A stretch of DNA of 64,000 nt from Hypericum androsaemum (Eukaryota > Streptophyta > Magnoliopsida > Malpighiales > Hypericaceae). The translations under genes and the position numbers were made by a program. Below the pieces are notes generated by a model. It was given only the letters and a program-made list of their open reading frames with translations, searched no databases and had not been told where the DNA came from. Positions 55,951 to 64,000 of this stretch are shown here, in pieces (the first letter of the stretch is position 1; each line of letters opens with the position of its first letter). The DNA lies in NCBI GenBank assembly GCA_963995505.1, contig OZ023187.1:9139176-9203175 (forward strand), written 5' to 3'.

Positions 55951-57832
55951 GTATATTAGAAAATCTAGACCAAATGACTTGCCGTTCTGGCCCTTTTGCT
56001 GCGTCTAAGTTCCTGAACATCTTGATTAGAACCTTGTGCAGCCTCATAAGTTCTCTTATTAGAGCTTGCTTTTTTTCTTTCCTTTTTAGGAAAGATATTT
56101 TCAAAGAATGTTGCATTCCTTGATTCCATGACCATTCCCTCATTGATGTCAGGGTTTTCTGACTTGTGCACTAGAAATCGGTATGCACTACTGTTGTAGG
56201 CATAGCCGATAAAAATACAGTCAACGGTCTTAGGTCCTATTCTCACCCTTTTAGGTGGAGGTATTTCTACCTTAGCTAGGCACCCCACACTTTCAGGTAA
56301 CCGTAGGAAGGTTTCCTACCTTTTCATAATTCATATGGAGTTTTATCCTTTTTCTTGTGTGGTAATTTATTTAAAATGTCGTTAGCTAAGAGCACAGCTT
56401 CCCCCCACCCCCCATGTTCTGGGGTAAGTCTGAGCTAATCAACATAGCATTCATCATCTCTTTGAGAGTTCGATTCTTGCGTTCAGCTACGCCATTTGAT
56501 TGAGGTGAGTATGAAGCAGTTGTCTGATGGATAATGCCATTTTGTTGGCAGAATTTCTTAAACGGAGCTACAGATTTTTTAACATGTATATTAGAAAATC
56601 TGGACCAAATGACTTGCCGTTCTGGCCCTTTTGCTGCATCTAGGTTCTTGAACATCTAGATTAGAACCTTGTGCAGCCTCATAAGTTCTCTTATTAGAGC
56701 TTGCTTCTTTTCTTTCCTTTTTAGGAAAGATATTTTCAAAGAATGTTACATTCCTTGATTCCATGACCATTTCCTCGTTGATGTCAGAGTTTTCTGACTT
56801 GTGCACTAGAAATCGGTATGCACTACTATTGTAGGCATAGCCGATAAAAATACAGTCAACGGTCTTGGGGTCCTATTCTCACCCTTTTAGGTGGAGGTAT
56901 TTCTACCTTAGCTAGGCACCCCACACTTTCAGGTAACCGTAGGAAGGTTTCCTACCTTTTCATAATTCATATGGAGTTTTATTCTTTTTCTTGTGTGGTA
57001 ATTTATTTAAAATGTGGTTAGCTAAGAGCACAGCTTCCCCCCACATGTTCTGGGGTAAGTCCGAGCTAATCAACATAGCATTCATCATCTCCTTGAGAGT
57101 TCGATTCTTGCGTTCAGCTACGCCATTTGATTGAGGTGAGTATGAAGCAGTTGTCTAATGGATAATGCCATTTTGTTGGCAGAATTTCTTAAACGGAGCT
57201 ACAGATTTTCTAACGTGTATATTAGAAAATCTGGACCAAATGACTTGCCGTTCTGGCCCTTTTGCTGCGTCTAGGTTCCTGAACATCTTGATTAGAACCT
57301 TGTGCAGCCTCATAAGTTCTCTTATTAGAGCTTGCTTCTTTTCTTTCTTTTTTAGGAAAGATATTTTCAAAGAATGTTGCATTCCTTGATTACATGACCG
57401 AATGATGTCAGGGTTTTCTGACTTGTGCACTAGAAATTGGTATGCACTACTGTTGTAGGCATAGCCGATAAAAATACAGTCAACGGTCTTGGGTCCTATT
57501 CTCACCCTTTTAGGTGGAGGTATTTCTACCTTAGCTAGGCACCCCACACTTTCAGGTAACCGTAGGAAGGTTTCCTACCTTTTCATAATTCATATGGAGT
57601 TTCATCCTTTTTCTTGTGTGGTAATTTATTTAAAATGTGGTTAGCTAAGAGCACAGCTTCCCCCCCACATGTTCTGAGGTAAGTCCGAGCTAATCAACAT
57701 AGCATTCATCATCTCCTTGAGAGTTCGATTCTTGCGTTCAGCTACGCCATTTGATTTAGGTGAGTATGAAGCAGTTGTCTGATGGATAATGCCATTTTGT
57801 TGGCAGAATTTCTTAAACGGAGCTACATATTC
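55947..57832 (-). repeat. Tandem triplication (about 632 bp) of copia integrase region
   Basis: Marker GCCGTTCTGGCCCTTTTGCT starts at 55981, 56616 and 57247, giving spacings of 635 and 631. Each unit encodes, on the minus strand, APFKKFCQQNGIIHQTTASY, KVEIPPPKRVRIGPKTVDC and HKSENPDI, the integrase C-terminal part. The joints read ACAGATTTTTTAACATG/TATATTAGAAAATCT. The copies differ by small indels, including the G/C runs near 56400 and 57660. Confidence 0.93.
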
Positions 57833-57847
57833 TCCCCCTCTATCGCT

Positions 57848-58390
57848 TCAAATCATTTTGATCTTATTGCTAAGTTGATTCTCAACCTCATTCTTATATC
57901 TTTTGAAGGCTTCTAGAGCTTCATCTTTTCCTTTCAAAAGATATACATAGCAAAATCTTGTGCAGTCATCGATAAATGTGATGAAATATTTATTCCCACC
58001 TCTAGTTTGCACGTGTTTCATATCACAAATGTCGGTATGAATTAACTCTAAAAGTGTAGTACTTCTTTCCACTGAATGGAAAGGTGCTTTGGCCATTTTC
58101 GCCTCAACACATACTTCGCATTTATCGTTTGGGTTAAACTCCATTTTAGGCAATAAATTTAAACTTACCAACTTTCTTAGTGAGTTTAAATTTACATGTC
58201 CCAATCTATCATGCCATAGGTTAGAACACTCAGCCAAGTAAGAAGAATTAACAACTTTATTTTGGCCCTCAAAGGCACGATGTACAGTTATTACATTCAT
58301 CTTGAAGAGTCCCATATCTAGATAACCCTTTCCTACAAATAGACCAGCTTTGGTCAATACAAATTTATCTGCTTTAAAAACTAGCTTCAT
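57848..58390 (-). pseudogene. Copia GAG-pre-integrase and integrase core
   Basis: The frame contains LWHDRLGHVNLNSLRKLV (HHCC zinc region, with CEVCVEAKMAKAPFH) and the core start LIHTDICDMK, KYFITFIDDCTRF. It stops just before the triplicated part. Confidence 0.9.
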
Positions 58391-59305
58391 TCTGACTTTG
58401 CTTAACAGGGAGCTGGATACTAGATACTAGATTCTTGCGGATGTCTGGGACATGCAGCACATCCTTGAGGGTTAGTTCTTTTCCCGAAGTTAGCTTCAAG
58501 ACTACCTTACCCAATCCGACTACCTTGGAAGTTGCGGAGTTACCTATAAACAGCTTCCGTCCGGTGATCGGGGTATAAGTCGAGAACATCTTCTTGTCTG
58601 AGCAGATGTGGCGGGTTGCCCCTGTGTCTACGAACCACTCTCTTGGGTTATCCACCAAATTAGCTTCAAACACCATGGCAGATAGATCTAGCTCAATCCT
58701 TAGTCTTACAATCAAGTCCTCAAGGCCCATATCCTTCCTCTTATGCTTGAGGTATTTTTTGAAATCTTTCCACAGGGGTGGTAGCTTTTCAATCATTGCT
58801 GCCACTTGAAAAGATTCACTTAGGTGCATTCCTTCGGCATGGATCTCATGCAGAATTAGTTGTAACTCTTGCACTTGATCTATGACCTTCTTGGAATCCA
58901 CCATCTTGAAGTGAGGAACCTCCTGACGATAAATTTCTTCATCCCGGCATCCTCCATTTTCTACTTTTTCCCCAGAGAATTCCACAATTCTTTTGCAGTC
59001 TTGGCTACTGCATAGACATTATAGAGGGTGTCGTCTAATCCATTCAGGATGTAGTTACGACATAGAAAGTTGCTGTGAGTCCAAGCCTCAAGAGCACTGA
59101 CTTTTTGTTTATCTTCCTCATTCTCCTCCACCTTAGGGGCTTCTTCTTTCAAGAACCGTACTAGGTTGAGCGTTATTAGGTAGAACAATATTTTCTGCAG
59201 CCATCTCTTGAACTCGTTATCATTAAACTTTGCCGGCCTTTCGGCGTGGACAGTTCCCGGGACTGGTGCTACAGTAGTACTCGATGATGCTATCTTCAAA
59301 TACAC
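58374..59305 (-). pseudogene. Copia gag and protease, internally deleted
   Basis: Two frames. 58961-59305 has the gag start region ([35 protein letters not shown]). 58374-58985 has the gag remainder ([39 protein letters not shown]) followed quickly by the protease [12 protein letters not shown]. The CCHC zinc knuckle expected between them is absent, so a deletion joins the gag body to the protease. Confidence 0.88.
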
Positions 59306-59325
59306 TTAATCTCATCTTACGATTA

Positions 59326-59792
59326 TTTTCGTAGGATTATGGTGTATTTGATTAGGATCTAAGTTGACGCAAGAGTTTGACTCTTTCTCCGTAAGACGAG
59401 ATTGTCCCGTATTCAATGTTTACGGTCTACGGTAATCGTCCCCAAGATACGACGACTTTACACTTCAAGTTCTAAATACAACGACCCTTGTAGTCTCCGC
59501 GAATCTTTGGATTCTCAGAACCTTTCTCGAGAGAGAGAGAGAAGATACTACAAAAGCTAGAAGAAGTGATATGCAATTGTAGTGGAGTGAATGTAAATGA
59601 GGGCAGGGGGCCTATTTATAGGCGTTGGGGACTGGAGTCAAGCTTGCGGTTTCAGATGTGGTAATGCCACTTTGGACATAATGGGCCTCCCACCTTGGGC
59701 CTTATTGGGCCTCCCACTTTGGGCCTCCACATTGGGCCTTATTGGGCCTTACCACTTTGGAACATGTATTGAATTATCATTCAATTCCAACA
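59326..59792 (-). repeat. Copia 5' LTR, 3' edge lost
   Basis: Matches the LTR at 53367-53850, except that its inner edge ends CCTACGAAAATAATCG instead of CCTACGACAACA. No methionine-tRNA primer site follows. Confidence 0.8.
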
Positions 59793-59797
59793 TATGT

Positions 59798-61130
59798 CTT
59801 CGTCACTCTAAGTTCATTCATCTTTTTTATACATTTAGGTTCCTTCCAATGATTTTACCTGCGCCAATCCGATCGCCACCCAGAAAAAATCTGGGTCGTT
59901 TTTAATATAATAATCGGAGAGCGGTTGAACTGCTCGGAATCTAGTCCAATCGGACAATTCGACAGTTTGATTGGCTCAGAGTTTACCAGTTCAACCAATT
60001 AAATGAACAGAAGCAGGAAAAAAAATGTAAGAGACGGTTTCTCTTTTTTTTTTCATTTGAAAAAATGCACTTTCGTAGCTAAGGATAGTGATGGGTAGGG
60101 TCCATAACCCTATCCATACCCTAATTTTTGGAGTTGTACATATAACATACCTTCCCCCAACTGAGATTAGGTCCATATCTTTTAAATCCAAATGAACATC
60201 AACATGAATTCTCGCCGCTGTTACTTGGTCTTGTTGAAAATCAACCCAACATCGAAACCCCTAAGTTTGGTTTCCTCTCTACGAGAAATTGGGGAAAAGT
60301 GGAAGCCCCCTCTTTTGAAGAAATTAAGCCGCGGGGAGAGGCGAGCTAAGGCCACCGTCGTCAAGCTCGAGATGAAGGCGAGCCGAGGGTGCCGTCGCTC
60401 AACCTTAAAGAGGTTCTCTTCGAGCTCCTCCCGACGAACAGAAGAGATTGATCTTTGACCGCTGATTTCTCCTTCCTCTCAACCCAGCTCTGTCATCGTT
60501 TGAGGACGCCAGCGATGTTCTTCCCCAACTCCAGAATCCGTTTTCGTTCAAGATGCAGGTGACGAATTGGGTCCCCTCCCAATCCCAATCGACAACGAAT
60601 TCAGATGCCCGTAGATCTTGGAGTCACTGTGGCAGTCCGGTCGGACCTTGAAGTCACTGGTGGAGAGGTCCAGAAGGAGGAGGCGATGATGGTGGAGTCG
60701 TTGCCTGCGAGGGAGTTGGAAAATATTCATATTATTTTGCAATTATGTTAGAAAATTTATCATTTATGAGTAAATTTGATCATTGGTTTATCCTAACACT
60801 TTGGTCTGAGGATATGTTCGTAAAGATTTGTGTTTTAACTTCTAATATATGTGGCCAGCTTGTTTGTTTTGATTTTCTTGAAGGGGTTGTTTGTTTTGAT
60901 TCGATGAACGATCATACATATATGACATAAAAAGAGTTGACGTCCGAATTTTTTTTTTCAAAAGATATTTTCGTTATTTTAATGACAAAAAAAGAAAAAA
61001 TTTATTGAGGGACCTGAAAGTATAATTAAAGCAAACAAGAGGGATATCGGCGTGTATTTTACAAACAAAAAGACTTTTGAGTATATTTAAGCAAATCTGA
61101 AGGACTTGAGAGTAATTTTCCCAATTAGTA
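59798..61130. other. Intergenic; short GC-rich block of unknown origin
   Basis: At 60190-60470 a GC-richer + stretch gives an 88-residue basic frame with no recognised domain, and 60480-60720 is similar in composition. It could be a gene fragment. No exon structure or homology is evident to me. Confidence 0.35.
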
Positions 61131-61459
61131 TGTTACACCAAGGTTTTAAAATACACGGTCTGGCCGTTGTTTTGACCGGTTGGACCATTATTCGGAAGCA
61201 AAAGCGTACCGATTTTGAGTATAAAAATACCAACCTTACGAACCGGTCAAAATTTAGTCGATCTGGGTGATTCTACCAAAATTATGTCCCGCCGATTTTT
61301 GGTTAGTTAGATTGAATAAAAAAACAATGCCCCACTCAGATATTTCGCCCAAACTTGAATGCAAAACACGATTTTTTCCCCAAACTTGCTCAATCGATCG
61401 CAATTTTTTCCCCTCTCTCCCCCCAAATCGTCAACGATGGGCTATGCTGTTGTTATTGT

Positions 61460-62052
61460 CAATGTTTTCAAAATCGACCCGGAAGGTGACCCGAATGTTT
61501 TAAAATTTATGGTTCGTCTGGTCCGACTGGTCGGGCCACCGATCAGACCGGTACTTCTATTTTTATATTAATAGTATTAAATAAGATTTTATAAATTTAA
61601 TTTAGCATAAAAATGATAAAATACCAAATAACTTCAAATATTTACCAACTTTGTAATACAATTTATCTAAACAAGGTCTTCAAACATCAATTTAACAAAT
61701 CTAGAAGTACAAGAAGATGATTATACAATTTTTCTTGTTTGACATATTACTTGAATTTGTTTGACTTAGTTGACATATTATCGAAAATTGTTAAAAAGAT
61801 AAGTTTGTTGTGATCAAAAAGTGATGTATATGCTCCAAACGTAGAAGTGGATATTTTGTTTCTAAATCAAATTTGATAAGATAGAAAAATAAAAATTAAT
61901 TTTTCTTATCCGGGTGAACCGGATCACCCAGAAGTACCTGACCAAGAGGTCTGACCAAAATTTGACCGGTCAAACCATTTTCTGAGTTTTATACAAAAAT
62001 CAACCCGGGTTTGATCATGGGTAGTGGTCTGACAGCGGTCTTGAAAATATTG
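61460..62052. mobile_element. hAT-like MITE, copy 2 (593 bp), nested
   Basis: Begins CAATGTTTTCAAAATCGACC and ends TCTTGAAAATATTG. It is flanked by a perfect 8-bp duplication, GTTATTGT (61452-61459 and 62053-62060). It is full-length homologous to 599-1212. Confidence 0.93.
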
Positions 62053-62060
62053 GTTATTGT

Positions 62061-62480
62061 TCGTCGTTTCGAGGCTAGGGTTGTGAAAAGGGGATGGCGG
62101 AATTGGGGTGTGGAGGCCAGGGTTTGGGTGGTTAATGGAGAAGATAAGAAGGGAAGCGGAGGAGAGATGGGAAGTGGAGAAGATGAGGTTCCGCCGCCAC
62201 TTGTGTGAATCTTCAGTACCCAATTCTTAATTCTACCATTGAATTTTGCTTTTAGTAGATCCTGGAAGTTTGGGGTTGTGTTTTATGCAAAAGTGTTAGT
62301 TTTCCTTTTCTTACCCATGTCCTCTTCTTCTTTTTTTGCCTTTGATGATGCAGATTGGAAGTTGCTGGAGGGGTTGAATGGTGGGAATTTAATTGGGGCT
62401 TTTGTGGTGGTTTTGATATATGGCTTTTGCCCTCCATGGGTAGGTCATGTTGCCTCTCTGGTTCTCAAGTAAGTAGTCCA
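62061..62480 (+). other. Coding-like cargo of the outer hAT-like element
   Basis: GC-rich relative to its flanks. Taking out the nested MITE and one GTTATTGT joins an ATG at 61437 in frame to the segment that ends at a TGA at 62206-62208. A second frame, 62239-62472 (with DDADWKLLEGLNGGNLIGAF), ends next to a donor-like AAGTAAGTAG. No family is recognised. It may be captured host sequence. Confidence 0.35.
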
Positions 62481-62897
62481 ATTATCTCATCTCTCTTTTA
62501 GCAAAATTAGGTGTGTCATTTGTCTGTGTAACGAGAATTGGTCTTCCTATCCTCCTGTAGAAAGAAAGAGAGAAATGGAGGAGGAGGGTGGATCTTCCTT
62601 GCTGGATGGGGAATAAATGGGTGAAGAGAAGGTTGTAGTGTTTAGGTTAGGGATTTTATGGGCTTTTCAATTGGGCTTAGTGTTTGTAACTCTTTCATGG
62701 GCTTCTTTGACTTGTGCACATAACGGGAATTAATAATTCTCAAGGTAAACATGCATTATTTACCAATATATATTTAAAATATGTAAAATAAAAAGTTTCG
62801 GCCCGATCAGCAGTCCGACCAGTCGGGCCGGTTGACCCAAAATTTGGACCAAATTCTGGGTTGGACTCTGGGTCATTTTTGAAACCTTGTGTTGCAC

Positions 62898-64000
62898 ATC
62901 TATATTTAATAAAAAAAATCAAAATTTGCAATTTAAGTTACATAGTACAAGCTTCTTCCTTTCAAGTTTTAAGACAAATAATTCAACAAAGAAAAATATA
63001 GAAAAGTCGACTTTTACTGATACATCCTTCATGAGAGCGATATTCACATATTAAATATGTGAAAGTAAATCATAAACTATCTAGTATATTAATACAAAAA
63101 TTAAATTATATATATCTGGTATATCAATAAAGAAAAATATAATTGTATGTATCTCAAATTTTAGAGTTAATATCATCAATAATTGAGGCGTCCGATTCGG
63201 TGCAGGCAACCTGTGCCCTGCAGCACCTGCTCTGGGATGACACGCGTCTGACACGTGTCAATTTTTTTTGAAAAAAATTAAAACTTCTACGGACCATAAC
63301 TTTTGACTCGTTTCGAGTTTTTACTATTATAATATATTTTTGGAAAGGGAATATAACGATCTACACGAATTACGGCTTTGTCTATTGAAAATTGTTGTGT
63401 CATCGGGATTTACCGTTGGGATGATTTTTTCCATTGGGATGATTTTTGCTTTAAGGATGATTTTGCCGTCGGGATTTTTTGTCGTTGGGATGATTTCCCG
63501 TTAAAAAACCTGATTTGCCATTAAAAATTGATGTGCCGTTGTGATTTTGCAGTTAAAAAATTTGATGTGTAGTTGGTGTCTGGGCTTGGACTTGTTAAAA
63601 AATGATGTGTGTGGTGAGAGTCCAACACACAACATCTTGCAAGAAGGACGAGAATCATACCACTCGAGCAAACACAATTCTTTGGAAGAAGGACACGCAT
63701 GCTGTTTTATTAATATTAGTTGTCAGAATCGTGCTACTAACGAAGGTATATATTATCAATAAAAGGGCGTGATCAAGTCTAACGAAGGTATGGTCTAAGG
63801 GCATGGTATGTATCCTAAAGGCTAATTATAACATAGACTTATACCCATACCCTAGCCTTGACCTAATCAAAGATAACACACCATAGATTTACAAGGCAGG
63901 GGTAGGGTCCAACCTTCGAGGTATGGATATTTCTGTCATCCATATTTGTACTTGTAGTATTACCATTTTTTACTTAGTATTCTGTGATTGAAAATGTATA
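62898..64000. other. Intergenic with simple repeats
   Basis: AT-rich. At 63395-63560 imperfect repeats of CCGTTGGGATGATTTTT-like units occur. The last 240 bases hold GGTAGGGTCCAACC and TATTTCTGTCATCC text related to 3783-3827. The window ends before a matching end can be found. Confidence 0.4.

Larger units (their letters stand above)
53367..59792 (-). mobile_element. Ty1/copia retrotransposon with TATGT target duplication
   Basis: Flanked by TATGT at 53362-53366 and 59793-59797. On the minus strand it reads LTR, gag, protease, integrase, RT, RNase H, LTR, the copia order. LTRs start TGTTGGAATTGAATGATAAT. The integrase region is present three times in tandem. The 5' leader with the primer binding site appears to be missing, and gag lacks its zinc knuckle. 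Many stops and shifts make it inactive. Confidence 0.9.
61139..62889. mobile_element. hAT-like element (outer), 1751 bp including insertion
   Basis: Begins CAAGGTTTTAAAATACACGG and ends CATTTTTGAAACCTTG. The flanks are TGTTACAC (61131-61138) and TGTTGCAC (62890-62897), 7 of 8 identical. It has GGTC/GACC-rich ends and a GC-rich centre (62060-62480). It encodes no transposase. The inner element 61460-62052 is inserted in it. Without that the outer element is about 1.15 kb. Confidence 0.78.

Noticed and set aside
60192..60458. 88-codon basic frame as a gene
   Set aside because: No domain, no neighbouring exons and no promoter recognised; kept only as a possible fragment.

Overview
This window is nuclear DNA from a flowering plant, most likely a dicot. 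The reasons are multi-exon GT-AG genes with AT-rich introns, plant-specific gene families (MORF editing factor, GTE bromodomain protein, TBL O-acetyltransferase, IPT9-type tRNA prenyltransferase, CRPK1-type kinase), a Cassandra TRIM, CRM-type and copia retrotransposons, an L1-type LINE, many short hAT-like elements, and a plastid psaB fragment in an intron. I cannot name the species.

Six host genes have complete exon models that keep the frame at every junction: a receptor-like cytoplasmic kinase close to CRPK1/At1g16670 (9849-12001, +, 389 aa); a MORF8/RIP1-like organelle RNA-editing factor (25711-27272, +, 390 aa); a BET-type bromodomain protein of the GTE7/GTE2 group (28923-30961, +, 576 aa); mitochondrial malate dehydrogenase (31865-34410, -, 345 aa); tRNA dimethylallyltransferase IPT9 (38187-42807, -, 449 aa); and a trichome-birefringence-like protein of the ESK1/TBL28-35 type (50092-52866, +, 366 aa). 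The genes between 25.7 and 42.8 kb form one gene island; the rest is mostly transposon-derived. The genes share no pathway, although three act in or on organelles or RNA modification.

Repeats, left to right. A hAT-like MITE lies at 599-1212. A ~970 bp array of a 10-bp unit lies at 2421-3389. A composite LTR element lies at 3828-7607: a minus-strand Cassandra TRIM with 5S-rRNA-like LTRs joined to the 3' end and long LTR of a gypsy element, the pair flanked by one CCTTA duplication. A rearranged CRM-clade element occupies 13.67-22.74 kb as two inverted parts, inside a 23-bp minisatellite. A small MITE (23262-23480) and a fold-back element (about 23616-24100) follow. A 77-bp hAT MITE lies at 37912-37988. 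A full-length minus-strand LINE spans 43249-49687 with an 11-bp target duplication and carries a MITE in ORF1. A MITE sits in intron 1 of the TBL gene. A minus-strand copia element with a tandem triplication in its integrase region spans 53367-59792. A hAT-like element (61139-62889) carries a second one (61460-62052), each with its own 8-bp duplication.

I found no microbial-type gene system, CRISPR array or tRNA gene. The most unusual items are the phased A-tract array, the Cassandra/gypsy composite with a single duplication, the inverted CRM structure with microhomology deletion, the psaB insertion and duplicated splice donor in the malate dehydrogenase gene, and the nested hAT elements with a restorable reading frame.
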